A DNA stretch of 64,000 nucleotides, from NCBI RefSeq assembly GCF_004364325.1, contig NZ_SOCP01000025.1, positions 1 to 64,000 on the forward strand. The letters run 5' to 3'. Origin of the DNA: Actinophytocola oryzae. Lineage in GTDB: Bacteria > Actinomycetota > Actinomycetes > Mycobacteriales > Pseudonocardiaceae. A program made the position numbers and the translations under genes. The notes under the pieces were generated by a model. That model did not search any database, had not been told where the DNA came from, and worked only from the letters and a program-made list of their open reading frames with translations. Below are positions 16,696 through 25,300 of the stretch, in pieces (position 1 is the first letter of the stretch; each line of letters opens with the position of its first letter).

Positions 16696-17104
16696 TGTGC
16701 TCGATGCCGTCCTCGAGGTAGGGCTCGCCGGTCGAGGAGAAGCCGAAGCGGGCGTAGAACTTCTGGGCGTACGTCTGGGCCTCGAGCACCGCCGGTTCGT
16801 CGCCGACGCGTTCCATCGCGGCCTTCATGAGCAGGGCGCCGAGGCCCGTGCCCCTGGTGCGGCGGGTCGTGCAGACACGGCCGATGCGGTGGGTGCCGTC
16901 CCGGTCACGGAGCAGGCGCAGGTAACCGTCCGGCTCGTCGGCGGGCTGCCACCACAGGTGGTGTGTCGTCGGCAGGAGGTCCCGCCCGTCCGGGTCCTGG
17001 TACAGGGACGCCTGTTCGACGACGAACACGGCGGAACGCAGCATGAGCAGCGGGTACAGCTGGGCGGCGGTGATCTCGTCCCCTGGCGCGGTGTACAGCA
17101 CCAC
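16664..17104 (-). CDS. GNAT acetyltransferase, ElaA-like
   Basis: A 146-aa GCN5-family protein. LYPLLMLRSAVFVVEQASLYQDPDGRDLLPTTHHLW is characteristic of ElaA, and IGRVCTTRRTRGTGLGALLMKAAM is the acetyl-CoA-binding motif A with R-GTGLG. The substrate of this family is unknown. It ends within bioF on the opposite strand. Confidence 0.88.
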   Translation of the reverse strand: MVLYTAPGDEITAAQLYPLLMLRSAVFVVEQASLYQDPDGRDLLPTTHHLWWQPADEPDGYLRLLRDRDGTHRIGRVCTTRRTRGTGLGALLMKAAMERVGDEPAVLEAQTYAQKFYARFGFSSTGEPYLEDGIEHITMRRVVRGG

Positions 17105-17113
17105 CCCTGGATA

Positions 17114-17545
17114 TCAGATCCAGACGCCGTCCCGCATGAGGTCGCGGTCCGCGATCTCGTTGACCTCGCGCCACGCCTGGACGAGCCGGGGTTCGACCCG
17201 GAAGAACGGGTACCTGGGCAGCTTCCTCGGGTCGAAGCCGGTCCGCGTCGCGAACGCCTCGGCCACGTCGGCAGGCGGATCCACGACGCTCGCGACGCCC
17301 TCGACCAGCACCACGTCCCTGGTCTCGCCGAGGGTCAGGCGCACCCGGCCGTTGGCCACGATGTTCCGCGCGGTCGGGTTGGTGTCCAGCGTCGACAGGT
17401 ACAACGCCGTACCGTCCCAGTGGAACGACAGCGGCACCAGGCACGGCACGTCGCCCCCTGCGGTCGCGACCCACGCGTCGACGTCCTCGGTGAGGCGGTG
17501 AAGCGTGTCCGCTCGGCGCCGCTCACGGGTCCTCGGTTCGTCCAT
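17114..17545 (-). CDS. Pyridoxamine 5'-phosphate oxidase-fold (flavin/F420-binding) protein
   Basis: A 143-aa split-barrel protein. It runs PCLVPLSFHWDGTALYLSTLDTNPTARNIVANGRVRLTLGETRDVVLVEGVA, the usual strand pattern of PNPOx-like proteins in actinomycetes, many of which bind F420 or FMN. Substrate is unknown. ATG 17545 is preferred; another ATG lies two codons upstream. It sits 9 bp from the ElaA-like gene start and may be cotranscribed with it. Confidence 0.83.
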   Translation of the reverse strand: MDEPRTRERRRADTLHRLTEDVDAWVATAGGDVPCLVPLSFHWDGTALYLSTLDTNPTARNIVANGRVRLTLGETRDVVLVEGVASVVDPPADVAEAFATRTGFDPRKLPRYPFFRVEPRLVQAWREVNEIADRDLMRDGVWI

Positions 17546-17580
17546 GCGCACATCCGATCACGACCCACCGACAGCCGTGG

Positions 17581-18339
17581 TCAGAGCCGGCTGCGCACCA
17601 GGTCCACGTACGTCCCGAGCCGCGTGTACACGCCCGGGTTGCCCGGTGCCGCACAGCCCACGCCCCATGACGTGAGGCCCGCGAGCCTGCCGTTCACGAC
17701 GAGCGGGCCACCCGAGTCGCCCTGGCAGGTGTCGATGCCGCCGTCCGGCAGGCCGGCGCACACCATGGCCTTGGCGTCGTAGTCGGAGTACGAGTTCACG
17801 CAGTCGGCGTCGGCCACCAGCGGGACACTCGCCTTGAGCAGGTACTGGGACGACTGGCCGTCGACGGCCGTGCGGCCCCAGCCGAGGATCGTGGCAGGCG
17901 TCCTCGCGGCGTACAGGGTGGCGTCGTTCGCGTCCGGCAGGCCGAGCGGCGTGTACGGGAGCCGCTGGTCCAGCGTCAGGACCGACACGTCGGAGCCCAC
18001 GCGCACGTCGGTGTAGTCCGGGTGGATCCAGATGTCGGTGACGGCGCTGGTGATGCCCTCGGCGCTCGTCTTGTCCTCGCGACCCGCCACGACCCGCACG
18101 TCGCCAGGCGCCTTGCGGATCGTGCAGTGTGCCGCCGTGACCACCTTGTTGTCGGCGACCAGGGTGCCGCCGCAGAACTGGAAGCCGTCCGGGGTCGACA
18201 GGAAGACGACGTACTGGTGGTCGGCGATGCTCGCCCGGCTGCCGCCGACGATCTGCTCGGTCGCGCTCGCGGACGCGAGCCCGACCGCGACGGCCGAGAT
18301 GGCCAGTCCCGCGGCGAACAGGAGCCGGATGGGCCGCAT
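17581..18339 (-). CDS. Secreted trypsin-like serine protease (second copy)
   Basis: A 252-aa S1 peptidase with signal peptide (MRPIRLLFAAGLAISAVAVGLASASA) and a short propeptide before IVGGSRASIADHQYVVFL. The triad is intact: TAAHC, an Asp in SVLTLDQRL, and DTCQGDSGGPLV. DGFQFCGGTLVADNKVVTAAHC closely matches DGFQFCGGTIVAPNKVLTAAHC of the gene at 7765, so the two are recent-looking paralogues about 10 kb apart. Confidence 0.93.
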   Translation of the reverse strand: MRPIRLLFAAGLAISAVAVGLASASATEQIVGGSRASIADHQYVVFLSTPDGFQFCGGTLVADNKVVTAAHCTIRKAPGDVRVVAGREDKTSAEGITSAVTDIWIHPDYTDVRVGSDVSVLTLDQRLPYTPLGLPDANDATLYAARTPATILGWGRTAVDGQSSQYLLKASVPLVADADCVNSYSDYDAKAMVCAGLPDGGIDTCQGDSGGPLVVNGRLAGLTSWGVGCAAPGNPGVYTRLGTYVDLVRSRL

Positions 18340-18451
18340 GTGTCGTTCTCCTCACTTTCGGATTCGACGACCCTTTCGTTCCCTGCCACTCCGGGTCAAC
18401 TTGACCATGTAGCTCAACCGGGTGAAGTAGGTGATCAGGCATCCTGAGGGG

Positions 18452-19291
18452 ATGCGCAGAGTCCTGGTGTTGGCCGCCATCGTGCTGGCGGGCTGTTCGA
18501 GCACGCCTCCGGCGCCGCCGACGGCACCGAGGACGGTCACGCCACCCGCCTCGTCCGCGACGACCGCCGCGACCGCGAGCCCGGCCCCCGTCACTCCTCA
18601 GTGGACGGTCGGCGCCACCCCGCTCCCCCTGCGGCCGGACGGGTTCGGGCAGGTGCTGCCGACGCCGCCGGTGCTCCGGAACCGGGCGCTGCCGACGGCC
18701 GACCGCCTGCCGCCGCCTGCCGACGGCAGGTACGCGGCGACCGTCGCCCCGGTGCCGCCGGACGTGCTCGCACGCAGCACGTGGCGGCCGTCGTGTCCCG
18801 TCGCCTCGGCCGACCTCCGCTACCTGACGATGTCGTTCTGGGGCTTCGACGGCAGGGCGCACACCGGCGAGATGATCGTCGGCTCGAGGTACGCGGAGGC
18901 GATCACCCGCGCCTTCGGGCACCTGTACGACGCGAGGTTCCCCCTGGAGGAGATGCGGGTCGTGTCACCCGCCGAGCTGAACGTGCCGCCGACGGGCGAC
19001 GGCAACAACACGACCGCGTTCGTGTGCCGCAGCGCGACCGGGCAGACGAGGTGGTCGGCCCACGCGTACGGCCTCGCGCTCGACGTGAACCCGTTCTGCA
19101 ACCCCTACATCCGGGGCGACCTCGTGCTGCCCGAGCTCGCGTCGTCCTATGTGGACAGGGGCGATGTGCGGCCCGGCATGATCGAGCCGGGCGACGTGGT
19201 CGTCCGCTCCTTCACGGCCATCGGCTGGTCGTGGGGCGCGGAGTGGACGACCCCCAAGGACATCCAGCACTTCAGCGCGACCGGCGACTAG
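18452..19291 (+). CDS. Lipoprotein with D-Ala-D-Ala carboxypeptidase-like M15 domain
   Basis: A 279-aa exported protein. MRRVLVLAAIVLAGCSS carries a lipobox (LAGC), then a Pro/Ala/Thr-rich linker to about residue 70. The C-terminal domain has RWSAHAYGLALDVNPFCNPYI, the SxHxxGxAxD zinc-binding motif of Peptidase_M15_4/VanY-type enzymes, and a terminal DIQHFSATGD that can give the last His ligand. It probably trims peptidoglycan stem peptides. Divergent from trypsin 2, convergent with the TetR gene, with stop codons sharing CTAG. Confidence 0.87.
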   Translation: MRRVLVLAAIVLAGCSSTPPAPPTAPRTVTPPASSATTAATASPAPVTPQWTVGATPLPLRPDGFGQVLPTPPVLRNRALPTADRLPPPADGRYAATVAPVPPDVLARSTWRPSCPVASADLRYLTMSFWGFDGRAHTGEMIVGSRYAEAITRAFGHLYDARFPLEEMRVVSPAELNVPPTGDGNNTTAFVCRSATGQTRWSAHAYGLALDVNPFCNPYIRGDLVLPELASSYVDRGDVRPGMIEPGDVVVRSFTAIGWSWGAEWTTPKDIQHFSATGD

Positions 19292-19887
19292 CCGAGACCC
19301 CTCAGCACGACCGCGAGCCCCTCGCGGAACTCGGTGTCGCCGCCGATCTTCCTCGCCTCGGCGGCGGTCTCGGCGAGCAGCGGGAACCGCTCCTGCGCCG
19401 CCATCGACGCCGTGCCCGCCCCACCGAGCGGGCCGTGGTGCTCGTTCTGCAGCATGCCGAACAGGAACGCGATGATCGTCCGCTGGGCGATCACCCGCCG
19501 CTCACCGGTGAACCCCGCGTCGGTGAGGATGGCGAGCATCGCCTCGATCTGGACCAGCGACGCCGGCACGGCATGCCTGTGCCGCAACAACAACGGCACG
19601 GTCGCGGGATGCCCGACGACGGCCTCGCGTACGCGGGTCAGCAGTTCGGTGACGCGGTCGCGCCACTGTCCCGGCGGCACGGCGAGGTCGACGCCCGTGA
19701 GCACGTGGTCGACGACGAGCACCTCCAGCTCGTCCTTGTCGCCGACGTAGCGGTAGAGCGACATGGTGGCCATGCCCAGCTCCCTGGCGACCGCACGCAT
19801 GGTGAGCGCCTCGAGACCGTCCCTGTCGATCACGGCGAGGGTGGCGGTGGCGAGGCGTTCCGTGGTCAGCGAGCGTGGCCGGGGCAC
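19288..19887 (-). CDS. TetR-family transcriptional regulator
   Basis: A 199-aa regulator. The N-terminal helix-turn-helix LTMRAVARELGMATMSLYRYVGDKDELE (about 28-55) is a textbook TetR DNA-binding domain, and the rest resembles the TetR_C tetracycline-repressor-like ligand domain. It is divergent from a peroxiredoxin-like gene with 73 bp between them that contains a dyad, so autoregulation and control of that gene are likely. The ligand is unknown. Confidence 0.9.
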   Translation of the reverse strand: MPRPRSLTTERLATATLAVIDRDGLEALTMRAVARELGMATMSLYRYVGDKDELEVLVVDHVLTGVDLAVPPGQWRDRVTELLTRVREAVVGHPATVPLLLRHRHAVPASLVQIEAMLAILTDAGFTGERRVIAQRTIIAFLFGMLQNEHHGPLGGAGTASMAAQERFPLLAETAAEARKIGGDTEFREGLAVVLRGLG

Positions 19888-19919
19888 GAGTTGACAGCGT
19901 ACGGGATACGCGCATACTC

Positions 19920-19942
19920 GTAGATGTACGTTGTACGCCTAC
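19920..19942. promoter_or_regulatory. TetR operator candidate
   Basis: GTAG-AT-GTAC, a GTT centre, GTAC-GC-CTAC: a 23-bp dyad with 8 of 10 matched arm positions between the divergent TetR and peroxiredoxin-like genes. Size and position fit a TetR-family operator. Confidence 0.6.
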
Positions 19943-19960
19943 AAGTGACGGAGTCATCCC

Positions 19961-20512
19961 ATGGACCACGTGCCGACCAGGGAGCTGGTCGACATCCACG
20001 GCGCCCCCGTGCGCCTCCCCGACCAGGAACGCCTCGTGCACCTGCAGTTCCGCCGGTTCGCCGGCTGCCCGGTGTGCAACCTCCACCTGCGGTCGTTCGT
20101 CGCACGGCACGACGAGGTGACCTCGGCGGGCATCCACGAGGTTGTCGTGTTCCACACGAACGCCGACGACCTGCGCCCGCACGTCGCGGACCTGCCGTTC
20201 GACGTGGTCGCCGACCCGGGGAAGGTCCTCTACCGCGAGTTCGGCGTCGAGTCGGCGCGCCGGTCGCTCCTGCACCCGAAGGCGTGGCCGTGGATCGTGG
20301 CGGCCGTCGCGGCAGGCCTGCCGGACGTGCTGCGCAGGCGCAAACCGTTGCCGCCACCCGATCCCGAGGGCGGCCGGTTCGGGTTACCCGCCGACTTCCT
20401 GATCGCGCCGGACGGCCGGGTGCTCGCGAGCCACCACGGCACCCACGTGTACGACCAGTGGTCGGTCGACGAGCTGCTGGACCTCCTGCCGGTCAGGGAG
20501 AACCGGACCTGA
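19961..20512 (+). CDS. AhpC/TSA (peroxiredoxin/thioredoxin-fold) family protein
   Basis: A 183-aa thioredoxin-fold protein with a CxxC redox site in GCPVCNLHL (Cys36, Cys39) and the later segment FDVVADPGKVLYREFGVES and LPADFLIAPDGRVLASHHGTHVYDQW. It matches the short AhpC/TSA or redoxin proteins that hang next to TetR regulators in actinobacteria. A peroxide or disulfide reductase role is likely; partner is unknown. Start ATG 19961. Confidence 0.82.
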   Translation: MDHVPTRELVDIHGAPVRLPDQERLVHLQFRRFAGCPVCNLHLRSFVARHDEVTSAGIHEVVVFHTNADDLRPHVADLPFDVVADPGKVLYREFGVESARRSLLHPKAWPWIVAAVAAGLPDVLRRRKPLPPPDPEGGRFGLPADFLIAPDGRVLASHHGTHVYDQWSVDELLDLLPVRENRT

Positions 20513-20515
20513 CGG

Positions 20516-21568
20516 CTACTGCCCGCCGTCGGCGCCGTCCTGCGTGTCGCCCCTGCCGCCGAACCTGTTGAAGACCCTGCCCGCGGCACCCGAGACGGCC
20601 TCCCCGACGTCGCTCAGGACCTTGGCCAGCGGGTCGGTCGAACTGGACCACGACTCCTTGTAGGACTGCCCGGCCGCCCTGACGTCGTCCATCATCGTCG
20701 AGGTCGGCTGGTCGTCCTCGCGGCGCAGGTAGTCGCCCGCGAGGATCGCGCGGTACTCCTCGGACGCGGCCCAGCGCTGCAGCTGCGCGGCCCGCACGAC
20801 CGAGAACGGGTGGCTCATGGTCTCGACGGTCATCAGCTTCAGGATGCTGTCGCGGATGTCGTCGACCTCCTCGTACTCCTTGGCCTGCGCCATGAACTCG
20901 GGGATGTCGATGTCGTCCATCGAGGTGCCGCCCGCCAGGTACACGTGCGCGCGCAGGGCGGCGGCCGGGTCCTGCGAGCACAGCAGGCCCGCGCGGTCGC
21001 CGGTCAGCTCGGCCTTGCGGTACCACTCCATGAGCGCGGCGATCACGGCACGCAGACCGAGCGCGCCGAGCGCCATCCACTGGACGTTGGCCTGCAGGCG
21101 CAGCAACCGCATCAGGAGGGTGCGCAGCACGCTGTGGCCGGAGAGGATGTGGCCGACCTCGTGCCCGACGACCACCCGCAGGCTCTCGTTGTCCAGCGCC
21201 TCGACGATGCCGGTGGTGAGCACGATGAACGGCTTGTCGATGCCGATCGCGTACGCGTTGGCGACCGGGTGGCGCGCCACGTACAGGTCGGGCACGGTGT
21301 CCAGGTCGAGCGTCTCCGCACAGTCGACACGCAGCCGGTTGAGCTTCGGGTACTGCTTCTGCCCCACCCGGATGGTCGAGGCGAGCGTGAACAGCCGCTC
21401 GGCACGCTCGTTCCACATCCCGGCGACGGCCTTCAACACGGACGCCACCCCGGGCACCGCCCGCAGCGCGGCCATGGCCGCGCGGTCGGCCGGGTGCTCG
21501 TAAGCTCTCGGACTGATCCCCCGGAAGCGCACCCGCGTGGTCCCGGTTGACTCGACATCCTCTGACAT
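20516..21568 (-). CDS. M48-family membrane-linked zinc metallopeptidase whose ATG lies in a repeat
   Basis: A 350-aa protein with the zinc site HEVGH (about 136-140) in VVVGHEVGHILSGHS, a hydrophobic stretch (MALGALGLRAVIAALM) and the third ligand in ELTGDRAG (about 187). The C-terminal third is hydrophilic. Members of this Ste24/HtpX-like group act in membrane protein quality control. ATG 21568 is the ATG at the end of the 138-bp repeat tail (GGAG-CGAGCCA-ATG), whose GGAG gives a 7-nt spaced ribosome site. The frame stays open upstream through three repeat units because the unit is 46 codons long; I regard that extension as non-coding. Confidence 0.88.
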   Translation of the reverse strand: MSEDVESTGTTRVRFRGISPRAYEHPADRAAMAALRAVPGVASVLKAVAGMWNERAERLFTLASTIRVGQKQYPKLNRLRVDCAETLDLDTVPDLYVARHPVANAYAIGIDKPFIVLTTGIVEALDNESLRVVVGHEVGHILSGHSVLRTLLMRLLRLQANVQWMALGALGLRAVIAALMEWYRKAELTGDRAGLLCSQDPAAALRAHVYLAGGTSMDDIDIPEFMAQAKEYEEVDDIRDSILKLMTVETMSHPFSVVRAAQLQRWAASEEYRAILAGDYLRREDDQPTSTMMDDVRAAGQSYKESWSSSTDPLAKVLSDVGEAVSGAAGRVFNRFGGRGDTQDGADGGQ

Positions 21569-21893
21569 TGGCTCGCTCCGCTCACGGTGACATTGGCTCG
21601 CTCCGCTCGCTGGTGAGCGGGCCTTTACCCGGCGTCTTCCCTCCTGCGCGCGAAGGTCCCTGGGCTCGTTCCTCGCGCAGGGACCTTCGTGCTCGTCAGT
21701 CCAGACACCGGCGGCCCGCTCACGGTGACATTGGCTCGCTCCGCTCGCTGGTGAGCGGGCCTTTACCCGGCGTCTTCCCTCCTGCGCGCGAAGGTCCCTG
21801 GGCTCGTTCCTCGCGCAGGGACCTTCGTGCTCGTCAGTCCAGACACCGGCGGCCCGCTCACGGTGACATTGGCTCGCTCCGCTCGCTGGTGAG
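21562..21893 (-). repeat. 138-bp repeat family, locus A (two complete units plus ends)
   Basis: Read on the minus strand, units start at 138-bp intervals: GTGACATTGG (complement of the tail) occurs at 21587, 21725 and 21863. Both complete units carry hairpin arms GAAGGTCCCTG and CAGGGACCTTC, a perfect 11-bp stem around CGCGAGGAACGAGCC. Across unit junctions GGCCCGCTCAC and GTGAGCGGGCC form a second stem whose loop holds the GGAG and ATG. The array is oriented with, and abuts, the M48 gene, which starts in its last tail. The remaining 21894-22070 shows no gene. Confidence 0.93.
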
Positions 21894-22070
21894 CGCAGCG
21901 TGGTTGCACCTTCTCTTCGTTTCGGAGCGGGGTGTTCCCTGCGCTGCTCGCTCGTCGCCTGTGGTGTCCGTGTGGCCACCATATGCCCGAAACCATGGTC
22001 GGCGAGGCGGTTCGGGCGGGTCTAGGGTGGGTTCGCCCCCCCGAAAGTGATCACCTCAATGGGAGACACG

Positions 22071-22607
22071 ATGAGTCTCGAGCGTCCCACCGCGCCCGAT
22101 CCGTACTCGCTGCTGCCCGCGGTCGGCTCGTTCACGGTCAGTTCCACCGACGTGACCGACGGGCAGCAGCTGCCGCTCTCGGCCGCGCACGACAGCGCGG
22201 GCGGGGAGAACCGCTCGCCGCAGCTGTCGTGGTCGGGTGCCCCGGACGGGACGAAGAGCTACGTCGTCACGTGCTTCGACCCCGACGCGCCGGTGCCCGG
22301 CGGGTTCTGGCACTGGGTCGCCGTCAACCTCCCCGCCTCGACGACCGAGCTGGCGGCGGGCGCCGGTGCGGACGACGCGAGCCTGCCGGGTGACGCGTTC
22401 CACGTGCGCAACGACTTCGCGTCCCGCGAGTACGGCGGCGCCGCCCCGCCGCAGGGTGACGTGCCGCACCGGTACTACTTCGTGGTGCACGCCGTCGACG
22501 TGGACTCACTCGAGGTCGACGAGAACGCCTCGGCCGCGGTCGTGAGCTTCAACCTCGCCTTCCACACGCTGGCCAGGGCCGTCATCACACCCACCTACCA
22601 GCACTGA
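22071..22607 (+). CDS. YbhB/YbcL-type PEBP family protein
   Basis: A 178-aa phosphatidylethanolamine-binding-protein homologue. It has NRSPQLSWSGAPDGTKSYVVTCFDPDAPVPGGFWHWVAVNLPA, which contains the DPDAP and GxxHW ligand-pocket motifs, then PHRYYFVVHAVD. Bacterial members are cytoplasmic and of unsettled role. GGGAG is 5 nt upstream of ATG 22071. It is followed after 38 bp by mtr. Confidence 0.9.
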   Translation: MSLERPTAPDPYSLLPAVGSFTVSSTDVTDGQQLPLSAAHDSAGGENRSPQLSWSGAPDGTKSYVVTCFDPDAPVPGGFWHWVAVNLPASTTELAAGAGADDASLPGDAFHVRNDFASREYGGAAPPQGDVPHRYYFVVHAVDVDSLEVDENASAAVVSFNLAFHTLARAVITPTYQH

Positions 22608-22645
22608 CGGGAATCGGCGCGGAGGTGACCGGGTTGAATGGGCAC

Positions 22646-24010
22646 GTGACGCACTTCGACCTGGTCATCATCGGCACCGGCTCCGGCAACTCCATCCTCG
22701 ACTCTCGGTTCGCCGACCAGCGGGTCGCGCTCGTCGAGCGCGGCATGTTCGGCGGCACGTGCCTCAACGTCGGCTGCATCCCGACGAAGATGTTCGTGCA
22801 CCCCGCCGACCTGGCCTCGATGCCCGCCGCCGGGGCCAGGCTCGGCGTCGACGCCACGCTCGACGGCGTCCGCTGGGCCGACATCCGGGACCGCGTGTTC
22901 GGCCGGATCGACCCCATCGCGGCGGGTGGGCGGGAGTACCGCCTGCACCACGAGGACAACAAGAACGTGACGGTGTACGAGGGCACCGCCCGGTTCACCG
23001 GCCCACGCACCCTCGATGTCGACGGCGCCGTGCTCACCGCGGACCGCATCGTGCTCGCCGCGGGCGGCAGGCCCGTCCTGCCGGACGTGCCGGGTCTCGA
23101 GGAGGTCGGCTGCCACACCAGCGACACCGTGATGCGCATCGACAAGCTCCCCCGCCGTCTGACGATCATCGGTGGCGGCTTCGTGTCGGCCGAGTTCGCA
23201 CACGTGTTCTCCTCGTTCGGCGTCGAGGTGTCGGTCGTCGCGAGGTCGGGCTCACTGCTCCGCCACGAGGACGCGGAGGTCAGCGCCCGGTTCACGGAGC
23301 TGGCGCGGGAGAAGTGGGACGTCCGGCCCGGGCGGAAGGTGCTGCGTGCGTCCCGCACGGCGGGTGGCATCCGGCTGGAGCTGGACGAGGGTGCGCTGGA
23401 GACGGACCTGGTGCTGGCGGCGATCGGACGAATCCCGAACTCGGACCTGCTGAACCTGCCCGCGGCGGGCATCGAGGTCGCGGAGACCGGACACGTGGTC
23501 GTCGACGCCCAGCAGCGCACGACGGCCGAGGGCGTGTGGGCGCTGGGCGACCTCAGCTCGCCGTACGAGCTCAAGCACGTCGCCAACCACGAGGAGCGGG
23601 TGGTGCAGCACAACCTGCTCAACCCGTCGTCCCCGGTCGAGTCGGACCACCGGTTCGTGCCGCACGCGGTGTTCACGGCACCGCAGATCGCGTCGGTGGG
23701 GCTGACCGAGGAGGAGGCCCGCGCGAAGGGCGTGCGGTACGTCGTGGCGAAGCAGGCCTACGGCGACATCGCCTACGGCTGGGCCATGGAGGACACGACG
23801 GGCTTCGCGAAGCTGCTCGCCGACCCGGCGTCGGGGCAGCTGCTGGGGGCCCACATCATCGGCCCGCAGGCGTCGACCCTGATCCAGCCGCTGATCCAGG
23901 CGATGAGCTTCGGTCTGAGCGCACGCGACATGGCCAGGGGCCAGTACTGGATCCACCCGGCGATGCCGGAGCTGGTGGAGAACGCCCTGCTGAACCTGCG
24001 GTTCGACTGA
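22646..24010 (+). CDS. mtr: Mycothione (mycothiol disulfide) reductase
   Basis: A 454-aa flavoprotein disulfide reductase that regenerates mycothiol with NADPH. It begins THFDLVIIGTGSGNSILDSRF as mycobacterial Mtr does, has the redox CxxxxC in GGTCLNVGCIPTK (about 38-50), NADPH motif IIGGGFVSAEFAHVF, and the dimer-interface active-site WIHPAMPELVENAL at the C-terminus. GTG 22646 matches the family N-terminus; GTG 22625 and TTG 22634 are upstream options near GGAGG. The gene shows the host uses mycothiol, i.e. is an actinobacterium. Confidence 0.95.
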   Translation: MTHFDLVIIGTGSGNSILDSRFADQRVALVERGMFGGTCLNVGCIPTKMFVHPADLASMPAAGARLGVDATLDGVRWADIRDRVFGRIDPIAAGGREYRLHHEDNKNVTVYEGTARFTGPRTLDVDGAVLTADRIVLAAGGRPVLPDVPGLEEVGCHTSDTVMRIDKLPRRLTIIGGGFVSAEFAHVFSSFGVEVSVVARSGSLLRHEDAEVSARFTELAREKWDVRPGRKVLRASRTAGGIRLELDEGALETDLVLAAIGRIPNSDLLNLPAAGIEVAETGHVVVDAQQRTTAEGVWALGDLSSPYELKHVANHEERVVQHNLLNPSSPVESDHRFVPHAVFTAPQIASVGLTEEEARAKGVRYVVAKQAYGDIAYGWAMEDTTGFAKLLADPASGQLLGAHIIGPQASTLIQPLIQAMSFGLSARDMARGQYWIHPAMPELVENALLNLRFD

Positions 24011-24014
24011 CCCG

Positions 24015-25271
24015 TCACCCGCGTGCCTCGGCGGCGGGCCACACGATCTCCCGCGCACGGACGTCCTTCGGGTAGACGACCTTCCATTGGCCGTTCAGCC
24101 GCTGCTCGACGACCGCGCGGGCACCGGTGTTCTGGTGCCGGTCGTCGAACCTGATGCCGTCCCAGGGCATGATCGTGTCCCGGCCCGGGATGTCCAGCGC
24201 GACCAGCGCGGCACGCACGGCGTCCGGCTCGACGGATCCCGCGTCGTCGAAAGCCCGCGCCACCGCCATGATCGTGGTGAACACCTGCGCCGCGTTCTCC
24301 GTGAACGGTGCGTGGTAACGCTTCTCGTACTCGTCGGCGACGAGCTTCGCCGCCGGGTTGCGGCTGCCGAGGTCCTCCGACCACGCCACGCGCCGCGACA
24401 TGCCGTCCAGGTCCGCACCCGAGTCGGCGAAGCCCGCGCCGGACGCCAGCACGGCGGGCGGCAGGTAGTCGAGCTGCGCTGCCGCGGCGGCGAACAGCGT
24501 CGTGGCAGGCGCGTCGGCGGCGACGAGCACCGCGTCCGGCCGGGCGCCCTGGATGTTCCGCAGCTGCGGGACGAGGTCGGTCGCCGACGGGTCGAACGGC
24601 ACGTCGGCGACGACCAGCCTGCCGTTCGCCTGGGCGAGGCTCCTCGCCACGTTCGCCGCCTCCGAGCCGAACGCGTCGTTCGTGTACAGCAGGGCGATCG
24701 TCGCCGCCTTCTCGTCGGCGAGCAGGCCGAAGAACGGCTGTGCGTAGGTGATATCCGTCGGCCCGGTGCGGAAGAACCACTTGAGGCCCTGCTGTGTCAG
24801 GTCGGGCGAGGAGGAGACGCTTGCCACGAACGGCACCCGGAGCCGCTCGGCCGCCTGTGCCTCGGCCGACGTGACCTCGGAATCCAGCCCGCCCGCCAGG
24901 ATGTCGACGCCCTTGCCGTTGACGAGGTCGTCGACCACGCTCGCGCCGGTCTCCGCACTGCCCTGCGTGTCCGCCGACACGATCGCGAGCTTCGCGTGAC
25001 CGAGGTTCGGGACGCCCTTCTCGCCTGCCGGCGGCAGTGTCAGGCCGGGCAGGCCGTTGTTCACGACCTCCGCGGCCAGCTGGGCGGCCCGCAGCGCGTC
25101 CTTGCCGAGCGCGGCGTTCGGCCCCGAGAGCGGCAGCGGTGTGCCGATCCTGATCTCGGTCACGTCCGGCGCACCGGGGCCCGCGTCGGCCACGGTGCAC
25201 GCCGGCACACCGAGCACGGCGACGACCGTCACCGCGGCGAGTACCCGGCCGGGCAGGACACGCTGGACCAC
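24015..25271 (-). CDS. Orphan Liv-type solute-binding lipoprotein next to histidine kinase
   Basis: A 418-aa Peripla_BP_6-fold protein with lipobox VLGVPAC and mature part beginning TEIRIGTPLPLSGPNAALGKDALRAAQLAAEVVN. No permease or ATPase lies nearby. It follows the NIT-domain histidine kinase by 29 bp on the same strand, with GAGGAG before its GTG, so the two are probably one operon. It may present a ligand to the kinase, or be the receptor of a transporter encoded elsewhere. It is distant in sequence from the binding protein at 8788. Confidence 0.88.
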   Translation of the reverse strand: MVQRVLPGRVLAAVTVVAVLGVPACTVADAGPGAPDVTEIRIGTPLPLSGPNAALGKDALRAAQLAAEVVNNGLPGLTLPPAGEKGVPNLGHAKLAIVSADTQGSAETGASVVDDLVNGKGVDILAGGLDSEVTSAEAQAAERLRVPFVASVSSSPDLTQQGLKWFFRTGPTDITYAQPFFGLLADEKAATIALLYTNDAFGSEAANVARSLAQANGRLVVADVPFDPSATDLVPQLRNIQGARPDAVLVAADAPATTLFAAAAAQLDYLPPAVLASGAGFADSGADLDGMSRRVAWSEDLGSRNPAAKLVADEYEKRYHAPFTENAAQVFTTIMAVARAFDDAGSVEPDAVRAALVALDIPGRDTIMPWDGIRFDDRHQNTGARAVVEQRLNGQWKVVYPKDVRAREIVWPAAEARG

Positions 25272-25300
25272 GTCAGCTCCTCGACGAGTGGGATGTCTGG

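Noticed and set aside
21562..21982. N-terminal extension of the M48 peptidase through the repeat array
   Set aside because: The frame is open only because the 138-bp unit is 46 codons without stops. The M48 domain, the ribosome site and the ATG at 21568 fit a start at the array edge.
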